Below are positions 25,692-34,945 of a stretch of 64,000 nt of DNA, in pieces; position 1 is the stretch's first letter, and the number at the start of each line of letters is the position of its first letter. The stretch is from the NCBI GenBank assembly GCA_038868115.1, contig JAWBXA010000001.1:1-64000 (forward strand), given 5' to 3'. Both the position numbers and the translations under genes were made by a program. The notes below the pieces were generated by a model. The model was not told where the DNA came from. It worked only from the letters and a program-made list of their open reading frames with translations, and ran no database searches. Origin of the DNA: JAGTQI01 sp038868115 (lineage in GTDB: Archaea > Thermoproteota > Bathyarchaeia > Bathyarchaeales > Bathycorpusculaceae).

Positions 25692-26144
25692 ATGATGCTG
25701 TTGAAATGCGGCGATTTTCTCAGCAACCGCGAAATCTCAAGAGTTTTCGATGTATGCGCTCAGAGGGGAATAAGGTATAGTGGAAGCTTACAGAAAGGGA
25801 TTAGGCATATCGTCTTGATAACGGTTTTACATAAGACCCCTGAGGAAAGCTTGCGTAACCCATACAATGACCGCTTTGAGGGCGACTTCCTTCTCTACAC
25901 TGGTGAGGGCCGTGTTGGAAAACAGAAAATGGTGAGGGGAAACCTTGCGTTAAGAAGACAAATGGAGAAAGGCTTTCCGATCTTCGTCTTCGAGAAGAAG
26001 TCGCCGGGTAAATACATGTTCTTAGGGCAGTACAGCGTGTTATCAGTGCATGTGGAAATTCAACCGGACGTGGAGGGACAGAGAAGAGAGGTGCTCCTGT
26101 ATAAACTAAAAAGGGTATCCCATTCTGTTTCATTAAACTTGTGA
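25692..26144 (+). CDS. SRA/YDG-like small protein (tentative)
   Basis: 150 aa. The core DRFEGDFLLYTGEGRVGKQK, followed by GNLALRRQMEKGFPIFVFEK and GKYMFLGQYSV, has the strand order and YTGEGRxGxQ...GNLAL pattern of the SRA-like beta-barrels found in McrA-type and DUF3427-type nucleases, which bind modified bases. Here no nuclease domain is attached. The N-terminus (residues 1-45) is a separate small domain with SNREISRVFDV. It is divergent from the broken radical SAM gene and probably leaderless. The family call is from memory. Confidence 0.5.
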   Translation: MMLLKCGDFLSNREISRVFDVCAQRGIRYSGSLQKGIRHIVLITVLHKTPEESLRNPYNDRFEGDFLLYTGEGRVGKQKMVRGNLALRRQMEKGFPIFVFEKKSPGKYMFLGQYSVLSVHVEIQPDVEGQRREVLLYKLKRVSHSVSLNL

Positions 26145-26228
26145 AAAAGCTTCGTTTCTAAAAGTAAATAAATAGGTCTTTTGATATTAGAAAGCCAGAC
26201 TTCAAGGTTTAGATGTGGAGGAAAAAGC

Positions 26229-27935
26229 TTGAAAAGGAAAGCTGTGGCTTTTACAGTCTTAACTGTTATGCTGTTAATTCTCGTTTTAAACATGATTTAT
26301 TATGTTGTGAACGTTAAAGCTGATGCTCCCTCATATGCTGTTGAATGGGTTAATCATCAGGTGAAAATTCTTTATAATGGCTATATTCTCGTAAACGACA
26401 CAATAAAAGTGGATGGAGATGTGCGGAACGGTTTCCTTATTGGTTTTCCATATAGGTATGCGCCTTATGTTCTCCGCTGTATAGCCTACGACACCGCCAA
26501 TTTCACTCGGCAGTACAACGTCGTAAGTGGTGTGCCATTAAACAGTCGTATGGGCTTTTACGGTTTTAACGTCGCCTTAAACCCACAGCCACAAAATGGA
26601 GTCTTTAGCGTCATTTTTGTACTTTCAAACAGTCTTCTTAGGCAGAACCCACAGAACACAAGCCTTTACACTCTAGACTTTCCAGCTTATCCAAGCCTTG
26701 TGGTGAACACTTCTTCATGCAATGCCTCAGTTGTTCTGCCTCAAGATGCAAAATTTGTAAGCGGCACAGGCACGGTTAACGCGACAAACTATTTGTTGGA
26801 AAAGCCATTGCCGCAGTTCACATATGAGCCTGCAAACATGACTTTCCAATTAGCCACCGATGATATACAGTTGTTCACGATAGAGGAGTTTAAACGCGAA
26901 ATTAATTTCGGCAGCATGGGTGAAGTTGCGGTTTCGGACAGCTACTTCATAAGGAATGAATCGCCACAGCAAATGACAACCGTTAAAGTGTCTTTACCAT
27001 TGAACGCCACAGGCGTGCGGGTTGAGGATGAATTTGGAAGGAGGAGTGAAATAAAATTGGATGCTAGGACTGGCATGTATACGGTAAACTTATTCTTGCC
27101 TGTTGAAAGCGGCAAATCATCAAGGTTCATTGTAAGGTATAACTTGCCAAAAAACGTGAGCCTTACATTTTTCAAAGAAATAAACTATTACGTTAAGGAA
27201 GCATCTATAACCGTTATGTTGCCAGAGGGCGCCAAAATCGCAAGTCTAAGCTACAGCGGCGCTTCGCCCATTGGTACATATGGTGTGTCAAGGGACGTGT
27301 TCCAGGAAAAAATCACTATAAGTAGACAAGGGATTTTATCCTTGGACAGCTTCACGATGGAATTTGCATACCAGTATAATCCTCTATGGTTGGCTTTCCG
27401 TCCTACGTTGTGGGTTTGGGCTCTGGCTGTTTTGGGATGTGCTATTGTTGCTGTTTGGCGGAGGCCTAAAGCGCCAGAGGCTGTTGTTGCGGTGCCAACG
27501 GTCGCTGTTAGGTTGAGTCCAGAAATCCTTAGAAAGTTTGTGGAGTCCTATGAAGAGAGGAGGAAGATAACATCGGATATAAAGTCCCTTGAAGTTGCCG
27601 TCAGCAAAGGTAGGATTCCAAGACAGAGGTATAAGGTGCAGAGGAAGACTTTGGAAACGCGGCTTGCATCTCTTTCTAGAAGCTTGGATGAATTGAAGCT
27701 GAAGCTTAGGTCTGCTGGGGGACGTTACGCGGATCTGATGCGCCAGCTTGAAGTTGCTGAAACAGAGCTTAACGAGGTTGAATCAAACATTAGGAGCATT
27801 GAAGCCCGCCATCGTAGAGGTAACTTAACACTTGAGGCTTACCGCAAACTCTTGGCAGACTATGAGAGCAGAAGGGAAAAAGCTGAAACCACTATAAGCG
27901 GAATTCTGTTAAGGATACGTGAAGAAATCCGCTAG
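26229..27935 (+). CDS. Membrane-anchored extracellular protein with cytoplasmic coiled coil
   Basis: 568 aa from TTG 26229, chosen because GGAGGA sits 8 bp upstream and a TATA-like TAAATAAATAGG precedes it. Residues 5-27 are a membrane anchor or signal peptide. About 30-385 is a beta-rich outer region with many NxS/T sites (for example NTSSCNAS). Residues about 388-410 form a second membrane span (LWVWALAVLGCAIVAVW) followed by RR, and about 430-568 is a charged helical coiled coil with two similar units around KGRIPRQRYKVQRKTLE and RRGNLTLEAYRKLLADYE. No family recognised; a surface sensor or S-layer-linked anchor is possible. Confidence 0.7.
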   Translation: MKRKAVAFTVLTVMLLILVLNMIYYVVNVKADAPSYAVEWVNHQVKILYNGYILVNDTIKVDGDVRNGFLIGFPYRYAPYVLRCIAYDTANFTRQYNVVSGVPLNSRMGFYGFNVALNPQPQNGVFSVIFVLSNSLLRQNPQNTSLYTLDFPAYPSLVVNTSSCNASVVLPQDAKFVSGTGTVNATNYLLEKPLPQFTYEPANMTFQLATDDIQLFTIEEFKREINFGSMGEVAVSDSYFIRNESPQQMTTVKVSLPLNATGVRVEDEFGRRSEIKLDARTGMYTVNLFLPVESGKSSRFIVRYNLPKNVSLTFFKEINYYVKEASITVMLPEGAKIASLSYSGASPIGTYGVSRDVFQEKITISRQGILSLDSFTMEFAYQYNPLWLAFRPTLWVWALAVLGCAIVAVWRRPKAPEAVVAVPTVAVRLSPEILRKFVESYEERRKITSDIKSLEVAVSKGRIPRQRYKVQRKTLETRLASLSRSLDELKLKLRSAGGRYADLMRQLEVAETELNEVESNIRSIEARHRRGNLTLEAYRKLLADYESRREKAETTISGILLRIREEIR

Positions 27936-28000
27936 CGAACCTAAAGGCTTTTATTTTGACCCTAAAATTTGAAGGAAATCTAGCTGAAGGAGGGAATAAA

Positions 28001-28183
28001 ATGGTAAAGATAGTGGTTGACAACCATAAGTGCACCGGATGCGGCACATGTGTCGATACTTGTCCAGTAGGCGTTTATGAAATAAAGGATGGCAAATCAA
28101 TTCCAGTAAAAGTGGAGGAATGCCTTGTCTGCAGGGCATGTGAAGCTCAGTGCCCAGAAAGCGCCATTCAGGTAATTGAATAA
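28001..28183 (+). CDS. 2[4Fe-4S] ferredoxin
   Basis: 60 aa from the ATG at 28001, preceded by GGAGGG at 8 bp. CTGCGTCVDTCPVG and CLVCRACEAQCPES supply eight cysteines for two clusters. It is a small electron carrier, likely for ferredoxin-dependent oxidoreductases such as Kor. It stands alone, convergent with the asparagine-synthetase-like gene. Confidence 0.93.
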   Translation: MVKIVVDNHKCTGCGTCVDTCPVGVYEIKDGKSIPVKVEECLVCRACEAQCPESAIQVIE

Positions 28184-28213
28184 CTGCCACCTTTCCTTTT
28201 CTTTAAAAGCATC

Positions 28214-29668
28214 CTAAAATTCCTCAAAAACCTCCAAGAAAAGCTTCTGCAAAAACTGCTTAACTGTTAATCTATTCTTTTTAGCCAACCGCTTAATAGC
28301 CTTAGCGACACCGGTAGTGTATTGGATCGCCTTCTTTGGTCTATTAACTATCTGAGGAGGTAGCCCAAATTTTTCCGCAGTCCTTCTAAGCACAACCTTT
28401 CGAAAGGGGTCACTTGGCGATTCTATCCGCATTTTTAACGGTAGGCTGAGGGCGAACTCCGCAATTGAATGGGTGGCGAAGGGTAGACGAAGTTCCACAT
28501 TATTGAACGCGCAGATTTTGCTGTCCCTTTCAAAGTTGTTTTCATGCATTGCTAGGATGTCTTGAACCATTGCCTTTTCGACAGCTTCCTCTCCGAAACG
28601 CCTGTAGATGTCTACATAACGCCTATACCCTCCAAAATACTCGTCTGCCCCTTGTCCAGTGAATAAAACTTTAAAACCAAGCTCAGCTGCCTTTTCAACA
28701 ACCCAAAAAATCGGTATGCCAATGCTTGCCATAAGAGGACTGTGATCTTCCATTGCCAAAAAAACGTTAGATAGTGCATGTTCAACATCTTCCTCGTTGT
28801 ACAAAAAGGTATAGAAAGGCATATCAAGCATGCTTGCAGCTTTCTCTGCTTGCTCGGTTTCCAGCTGGCTTTTTAGGCTTACGTGGATTAGGTGTACTTT
28901 GACTCCAACTTTTTTTGCAAGCCAAGCGACTAGGCTGCTGTCCAAACCTCCTGAAAAAGCCACCGCAACCTCACTTAAGCCGTGTGTTCTTTCTCTAATT
29001 GACCGTTCCAAAAGCGTCTGAAGTTTTTTGACCGCTTCCCCTATTAATAGAGGTGCAGTTACAGAACGGCTAAGAATTTTAACTGGCTTTAGCTTTAACC
29101 CCCTTCTGTCAGCTATTAATAAGCTCCCCGGCGGGAAAGACTCCGTCCTTTTTATTCCTATTTTCCATAACGCCTTGCGCTCAGACGCAAAGGCAAGAAT
29201 ATCACCACTTTCACCGTAATATAGCGGATACAAGCCTAAGGTGTCTCTTCCAACAATTAGTTTCTTATCTCTGGCTATGACAAAAGCAAAGCAACCATCA
29301 AATTCTCTTAAAAGTGATTCTGCGCCAATTTCGACATCCTTCTCAAGCTTTTGTGCAACGATATCAACTTCAGGAAGCCTAGCATTTGGAGTATAAATTC
29401 TTCCGTCAAGAATGAAGGCCGCATTTCCAATTTGTTTTACGCAGGGCTTGTCTTGGGCTAAAATTTTAATAAAGACATGTCCTATGGCCGTTGGGGATTT
29501 TAAGCCTTCAATTTGCAATTTTTCTAAGGACCCTTTAACTAAAGCTTGGTCTTTTGTTGCCATGCAAAAGGCGTCTGCGCCTTTCCGTCCCAAAATAGAA
29601 AGCATCGAAGCTACTTTATGAACAGCATTTCCCTCCGTTTTATCCAGAACCGCAACAATTGCCTTCAT
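28214..29668 (-). CDS. Asparagine synthetase-like protein lacking Cys2
   Basis: 484 aa. The C-terminal synthetase domain has the PP-loop VAFSGGLDSSLVAWLA near 225-240 and FTGQGADEYFGGYRRY, as in AsnB. The N-terminal class II glutaminase domain is present (FAFVIARDKKLIVGRDTLGLYPLYYG), but the protein starts MKAIVAVL, so the catalytic Cys2 and Gly3 of MCGI are absent. Glutamine hydrolysis should be impossible; ammonia-dependent amidation or adenylation of another substrate is likely. It is shorter than bacterial AsnB (about 550). No upstream in-frame MCG start is visible. Confidence 0.85.
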   Translation of the reverse strand: MKAIVAVLDKTEGNAVHKVASMLSILGRKGADAFCMATKDQALVKGSLEKLQIEGLKSPTAIGHVFIKILAQDKPCVKQIGNAAFILDGRIYTPNARLPEVDIVAQKLEKDVEIGAESLLREFDGCFAFVIARDKKLIVGRDTLGLYPLYYGESGDILAFASERKALWKIGIKRTESFPPGSLLIADRRGLKLKPVKILSRSVTAPLLIGEAVKKLQTLLERSIRERTHGLSEVAVAFSGGLDSSLVAWLAKKVGVKVHLIHVSLKSQLETEQAEKAASMLDMPFYTFLYNEEDVEHALSNVFLAMEDHSPLMASIGIPIFWVVEKAAELGFKVLFTGQGADEYFGGYRRYVDIYRRFGEEAVEKAMVQDILAMHENNFERDSKICAFNNVELRLPFATHSIAEFALSLPLKMRIESPSDPFRKVVLRRTAEKFGLPPQIVNRPKKAIQYTTGVAKAIKRLAKKNRLTVKQFLQKLFLEVFEEF

Positions 29669-29794
29669 GCCACTAACCTTTACGATCGCTCTAAACTATA
29701 GTTTGAACGAATCAACCATTCATAATTGAACACATGTGATGAAATATTTTTAAAATAATTTGCAATGATGCCATGAACTAATAGGGGAAAATTG

Positions 29795-30514
29795 ATGCCG
29801 GGCGTCAAACTTGTAAGCTTTGATGTTTGGGACACGTTGCTCTCTATAAAGTCTTATTACAGGAACATTGCCTTTGAGCTGGCGAGGTTCATGAATTTGC
29901 CGCTGGAAACCATTGCAGAAAAGCTTGTGGAAGGTTACGGGAAGGTTAGGGCTGTTAGGAGGGCTGGCGGGTTTAAGGATTCTGAAATTGTTCCATCAGC
30001 TCTTGAAGTGATAGCTAAATTTCTTAGCGTAAAGGCTGAAACTGTTTCAAGGGCAATACTCGTGGCAACAGAAAAGCATTCTGCGGAGCAGCACCTTATA
30101 GAGGGCGCAAGGGAAGCTGTTCGCCGCGCCAAGGAAATGGGAGCTAAGGTTGTTGTGGTTGGTAATGTGGTTTTATGGCCTGGAAGCTACAACAGAGTTT
30201 TGCTTGAGAAGGCTGGCTTGTCAAAGTTTATTGATGAACAGTTTTATGCTGATGAACTTGGAGTTTCAAAGCCGAAGCCAGAAATTTTTGCGAAAGTGCT
30301 TTCAAGGTTTAATATTCAGCCTTATGAGGCTTTGCACGTCGGTGACAGCATTTTTGAGGATTTAGCTGGCGCTGTGCTTTCTCATATGAATGCCGTGCTG
30401 ATCGACAAGAACGTGAGTGACGTTATCAAACTTTCAAGCTGGAATGTTTACATAATCCCCAGAATAAGCTTATTAGAGTATGTTGTCAAGGAACTGAAAA
30501 GCATTAATCCTTAG
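29795..30514 (+). CDS. HAD-superfamily hydrolase
   Basis: 239 aa. Motif I is FDVWDTLL (the DxxD-like nucleophile region, Asp near residue 9), motif II/III regions are VVVGNVVLWPG and ADELGVSKPKPEIF, and motif IV is HVGDSIFEDLAGA. The order and a cap domain after motif I are those of subfamily I phosphatases. Substrate unknown. The ATG at 29795 follows AGGGGA at good spacing; a TTG one codon earlier is an alternative. It lies 28 bp before purB. Confidence 0.82.
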   Translation: MPGVKLVSFDVWDTLLSIKSYYRNIAFELARFMNLPLETIAEKLVEGYGKVRAVRRAGGFKDSEIVPSALEVIAKFLSVKAETVSRAILVATEKHSAEQHLIEGAREAVRRAKEMGAKVVVVGNVVLWPGSYNRVLLEKAGLSKFIDEQFYADELGVSKPKPEIFAKVLSRFNIQPYEALHVGDSIFEDLAGAVLSHMNAVLIDKNVSDVIKLSSWNVYIIPRISLLEYVVKELKSINP

Positions 30515-30542
30515 GCATGTTATCTTTTCAGAGGGATAAGGC

Positions 30543-31913
30543 TTGCCAATCCTTCCGATAGATACCGGACGTTATGGGACGCTTGAAATGCGGCGAATTT
30601 TCGAGGAGGAAAACCGCATTCAAAAGATGTTGGATGTTGAGGCTGCTTTGGCTTGGGCTCACGCCGAGGTAGGCAACATACCACGCAAAGATGCTGAACG
30701 AATTGCGGCTGCAGCTTCGCTTAAGCGTGTCAAATTTGAGCGTGTAAAAGAGATTGAGCGAGAGATTAAGCATGACGTTATGGCTCTTGTTAAGGCTTTA
30801 GCCGAAGCGAGCGGTCCAAGCGGAGCTTATGTACATCTCGGCGCAACAAGCTACGACATTGTTGACACGGCGACAGCCCTCCAACTGAAGGAGGCTTTGG
30901 AGCTTATTGAAAGGAGACTGAACGATTTCGAAAAGGTTTTGATGGAAAAGGCATTACGTTACAAGGAGACCTTGATGATGGGGCGCACCCATGGCCAGCA
31001 CGCACTTCCAATAACTTTGGGCTTTAAATTCGCCGTTTGGATGAGGGAGATTTCAAGGCATATTGAAAGGCTTAGACAGTGCCGCGAACGTGTCGTTGTA
31101 GGCAAGATGAGCGGAGCGGTTGGCACTCAGGCGGGTTTGGGCGAAAACGCTATACAGATTCAGGAACTTGTGATGCAGAGGCTTGGCATAAAAGCCTCTG
31201 ACATCTCCACTCAGATTGTACAGAGGGACCGCCACGCGGAACTCGTATGCTTATTGGCTTTGATTGCTTCGAGCCTCGAAAACTTCGCCACCGAAATCCG
31301 TGAGCTGCAAAGACCGGAAATAGGCGAGTTGGCGGAGCCCTTCGAAGCTGAAAGACAAGTGGGCAGTTCAACGATGCCCCATAAGCGGAATCCAGAAACA
31401 TGTGAACGTGTCTGCGGCTTAGCAAGAATAGTGCGAAGCCTAGCAGTTCCAGCCTTAGAGAACGTTGTGACTTGGCATGAGCGCGATCTGACACAGTCAT
31501 CCGCTGAGCGCTTCATAATTCCAGAAGCATGCATACTGGTGGACTACATGCTATTTCTAATGACAAATATTATGGCTAACCTATGCGTGAATGAGGAACG
31601 CATGCGTCAAAACATCGAACTAACCCAGGGGCGAGCAATGTCAGAAGCCGTAATGATAGCCTTAACAAAGAAAGGAGCGAGCCGCCAAGAAGCCCACGAG
31701 TTGTTAAGGAAGCTGACGATAAAGAGCGAGTCTGAGAAGCGCCGCTTTAAGGAAGTCCTACTAGAAGACAAAGTTGTTAGTAAGAAGCTTAGCGAAAAGG
31801 AAATCGATGAGGCTTTGAATCCGCGGAATTATTTAGGCACTGCTTTAAGGCAGGTTGAGCTTATGGTGGAGAAGACAAAACAAGAACGCAAAAATAGGGA
31901 ATTGACGGACTAA
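30543..31913 (+). CDS. purB: Adenylosuccinate lyase
   Basis: 456 aa from TTG. GRYGTLEMRRIFEEENRIQ is the usual start, LGATSYDIVDTA and MGRTHGQHALPITLGFK are the first two conserved regions, and GSSTMPHKRNPETCERV is the fumarase/aspartase superfamily signature. It cleaves SAICAR and adenylosuccinate in purine synthesis. It lies 10 kb from purMSLQ, not in that operon. Confidence 0.95.
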   Translation: MPILPIDTGRYGTLEMRRIFEEENRIQKMLDVEAALAWAHAEVGNIPRKDAERIAAAASLKRVKFERVKEIEREIKHDVMALVKALAEASGPSGAYVHLGATSYDIVDTATALQLKEALELIERRLNDFEKVLMEKALRYKETLMMGRTHGQHALPITLGFKFAVWMREISRHIERLRQCRERVVVGKMSGAVGTQAGLGENAIQIQELVMQRLGIKASDISTQIVQRDRHAELVCLLALIASSLENFATEIRELQRPEIGELAEPFEAERQVGSSTMPHKRNPETCERVCGLARIVRSLAVPALENVVTWHERDLTQSSAERFIIPEACILVDYMLFLMTNIMANLCVNEERMRQNIELTQGRAMSEAVMIALTKKGASRQEAHELLRKLTIKSESEKRRFKEVLLEDKVVSKKLSEKEIDEALNPRNYLGTALRQVELMVEKTKQERKNRELTD

Positions 31914-31952
31914 AATCCGTTAAAAGAAATTAAAGAGGAATATAGAAACTTC

Positions 31953-32537
31953 AATGAGAAGTTTAAGCCGCATCCAAATCTGAGAAAAGTTTATGGTTTT
32001 ATCTTTTGCTTGTTGCTATTCCCGTCTTTATTGCCACGGTTTTGCCGATTTTGGCGGTCTTTATACTTGAGTCTCAAATGTGGCCGGAGGTTTGGCCGTT
32101 CACCTTTATACCATTAATGGTAGCACTTGCATTTTTCAGCTTCGTGACTTATTGGATTCCAAAGTATTATAATTCTAACTCTTAGGTTCTTGAGAAGAAT
32201 GAGGTTGTTAAAAGGGGGTCTGATGGAAGATGAAGCACGTGATTCCATACTCGCGAGTCATGTCGGTTAAGGTATAATTCAAGGACCAATTTCTAGAATG
32301 TTTGGCGTCGGCTCAGTGCATTGCATACAGCTGGGTATACCGACCTGCCGACTGGTCCGCTGGCTCTGGAACTAGGAACGCGGAAGCAACCATTTGGGAG
32401 TCACAAACTTTACTGAAATAAGAGACTTAATAATTGGCATGGTAAGAGGAAGGCCTCTCTTCGAGCGCCGAAACGCATGACATTGAATTGCAGATTTTGG
32501 AAGAGTTGAAAAAGATAAGGAAAGCTGTGGAGAGGTA
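31953..32537 (+). pseudogene. Decayed membrane PH-domain (bPH2-type) protein
   Basis: Reading across frames gives one former protein: EKFKPHPNLRKVYGFIF, then LLVAIPVFIATVLPILAVFI (membrane span), AFFSFVTYWIPKYY (second span), VLEKNEVVKRG, a TGA where family members have Trp, WKMKHVIPYSRVMSVK, IIQGPISRMFGVGSVH, TAGYTDLPTGPLALELGTR, GVTNFTEIRDLIIGMVRG and finally ETHDIELQILEELKK to a stop at 32535. At least four frame changes and two stops are needed. This is the order of archaeal bPH2 membrane proteins. Confidence 0.8.
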
Positions 32538-32596
32538 ACTTATATGCATGCCTAAAATTTGGGTTGTTACATTATAACCGTTTATTGAAATACCTG

Positions 32597-34828
32597 TTAG
32601 TATTCTGTTAGGGCTTTTTGTTTCCACTCTCCTTCTTTTTCAAGTTTTTCCCAAACCTCTTTTTTGACGAAGCCACCAACTTGTTCTTTAATCTTCTTTG
32701 CTAGTTTTGGTCCTATAAGTGGCAGGTTCATTAGTTCTTCGATTTGGGCGCGTCTTATGTCTTCTATTGTTTTATACCCAGCGTTGTATAGTATTCGCCC
32801 ACGAACTCTCCCCACACCTTCGAGCTTTACTATTGGCAAGAGCTCCTTCTTAACGCCTTTTTCCACTCTTCCCATCAGCTCCAGCGTGAGGGGTTGTACC
32901 TCCTTGTTTTTGAATAAGACTGCTAATTCGTGAGTGGCATAAAGGAGCCATTTTGCGTTTTCTACCGTTCTATATAGGTCGCCTGGTTGCACGCGAAACT
33001 TTTCTATTATCTCGTCTTCGCTTGCCTCCTCTATCCAAGCCTTCAAAACCATAGCTGTTTTTACTTCTGCCAAGAACTCTTCGTAGTTTATTCGGTCTTC
33101 CCACTCGTTTGGCACTGGTGTTATGAACTCTTCGCGGTGTTCTTCGGCGGAAACCGCCACCTTGTCGAGTTCGCTCGTGCTTGGTCTGAGGAGCGGGCGC
33201 ATGTCAGGCGTATGGGCAATCATGTGGAGGAGACTTAAATCTGTTAGTACTGGCGGTTTTTTGCGTAGGGCGTCGCGGATTATGACAGCTGAAACTGGGT
33301 CTATGTAAAGTTCGCTTATGCGTTTGCCGAATCTTGTAGCGTAAATGTTTGTGCCACTTACATCAATCATCTCCTCTTCGTATAGGAAGCGCAGTATTTT
33401 TGCGATAACATTCTTTATCGCGTTGATATCGTATTGGTAAGCGTAGAAGGTTCTGCCGAAAAAGTCGTATATTCCGGCTTCTGTGTGAGCGTAGTCTGCG
33501 GCTATTGTTGCAAGCACATGCCCCCTTAGGATGCGTTCCACAGCTAGCCTTGACCAGATGCGTTCTGGCTTTGCCAGCACATAGCTTTCCATTAGGTGGT
33601 CGGCTTCGTCGTCTGTTCTCGCAACTAATATAGCTTCGCCTATTTTGTCGTATTTTGGGCGCCCTGCTCTTCCACACATCTGCTTGTACTCCAAAACGCT
33701 TATGGGGTAATAGCCATAACCAGGCTCATAACGTCTGTAATCATATATTATGACGGATCTTGCCGGAAGGTTAACGCCGAAAGCCAATGTTGGCGTGGCT
33801 GTTAGAACCTTAATTTTTCCTTCGCGAAAAGCGTCCTCAATTATTTTTCTGTGAGACCCGCCTAAACCAGCATGATGAAAAGCTACTCCACACTTGACTA
33901 GTTCGGTTAGGAGTTCGCTTATCCTTGTTTTTTCGCCAGCTGCCAGAATGCGTTCTGCTTCGCGTTCCAAAGCCCTTTTCATAGGCTTTGATAGGATTTC
34001 TCCAATTTTCACTGCTGTTTTCTTTGCTAGTGCCACGGCGCTTTTCCTTGTAGCGGCGAAAATTAGAGCTTGTCCGCCAGTTTTAACGGTGTGCAGCGCC
34101 AAGTTTATGGCTGGGTTTTTAACCTCCTTCTCAATTTTTCTTGATTCGCCGTCTCTGAACCGGATTTCGTTGTGGAGTAACACGCCCTCTTTCAACAAGA
34201 TTGGGCGCCAGTCTGTTGTTACGTATTCGGCTTTCAGCCACTCAGCAATTTCTTGAACGTTGTTTATCGTGGCGCTTAAAGCCAAGATTTGGATTTCTGG
34301 GCTTGTCTGCATAAGCCTAGCCAAAACCACTTCTAGGGTGGGTCCGCGCTCCACCTCGTTTAGCAGGTGCACTTCATCAGCCACTACGAGGCTTATATCG
34401 TCCATCCACTTGGCTTTATGCCTCAAAAGCGAGTCCACCTTTTCGTTTGTAGCCACAATGATGTCGTAACGCTCAAGCCAAGGGTCAGAACTGTCATAAT
34501 CGCCGGTGGAGATGCCAACGCTTACACGTATTCCATCTGGCTTTGTGATAACAGAGTATTTCTTAAACTCCTCGTATTTTTCGCTGGCTAAAGCCCTTAA
34601 AGGTGTTAGGTAGAGGACTTTGCCGTCGCCTTCCAAGATGTGTTTTAGGGCGCATAGCTCTGCGATCAGCGTCTTTCCAGAGGCTGTTGGACTAGCCAGG
34701 ACAAGGTTTCGCCCTTCTAAGGCGCCGGCTTTTATGGCTTCCTCTTGAGGGGGATAAAGCTCCACTATCCCAGACTTGATTAGAACTTCTTTAACTGGTT
34801 CCGGTATTGACAGCTCTGTTATTCTCAC
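32597..34828 (-). CDS. hel308: Hel308 family ATP-dependent DNA helicase
   Basis: 743 aa, full length. Walker A ASPTASGKT at 45-53, VADEVHLLN for motif II, LSATINN for motif III and QMCGRAGRPKYD for motif VI identify an SF2 Ski2-like enzyme. A winged helix, ratchet domain and C-terminal helix-hairpin-helix (LEGVGRVRGRILYNAG and LPLIGPKLAKKI) complete the Hel308 architecture. It unwinds lagging strands at stalled forks with 3'-5' polarity. Single gene with its own promoter region. Confidence 0.95.
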   Translation of the reverse strand: MRITELSIPEPVKEVLIKSGIVELYPPQEEAIKAGALEGRNLVLASPTASGKTLIAELCALKHILEGDGKVLYLTPLRALASEKYEEFKKYSVITKPDGIRVSVGISTGDYDSSDPWLERYDIIVATNEKVDSLLRHKAKWMDDISLVVADEVHLLNEVERGPTLEVVLARLMQTSPEIQILALSATINNVQEIAEWLKAEYVTTDWRPILLKEGVLLHNEIRFRDGESRKIEKEVKNPAINLALHTVKTGGQALIFAATRKSAVALAKKTAVKIGEILSKPMKRALEREAERILAAGEKTRISELLTELVKCGVAFHHAGLGGSHRKIIEDAFREGKIKVLTATPTLAFGVNLPARSVIIYDYRRYEPGYGYYPISVLEYKQMCGRAGRPKYDKIGEAILVARTDDEADHLMESYVLAKPERIWSRLAVERILRGHVLATIAADYAHTEAGIYDFFGRTFYAYQYDINAIKNVIAKILRFLYEEEMIDVSGTNIYATRFGKRISELYIDPVSAVIIRDALRKKPPVLTDLSLLHMIAHTPDMRPLLRPSTSELDKVAVSAEEHREEFITPVPNEWEDRINYEEFLAEVKTAMVLKAWIEEASEDEIIEKFRVQPGDLYRTVENAKWLLYATHELAVLFKNKEVQPLTLELMGRVEKGVKKELLPIVKLEGVGRVRGRILYNAGYKTIEDIRRAQIEELMNLPLIGPKLAKKIKEQVGGFVKKEVWEKLEKEGEWKQKALTEY

Positions 34829-34945
34829 TTAGACGCGCCTTTTGCCTTTCCTAATGCACACTAGAGAATGACAAGGTTTAAAACATTACCGAATAGCGAA
34901 AACTCTACGAAAATGAAGGGGAAGGATCATAGAGGATGGTTTTTG

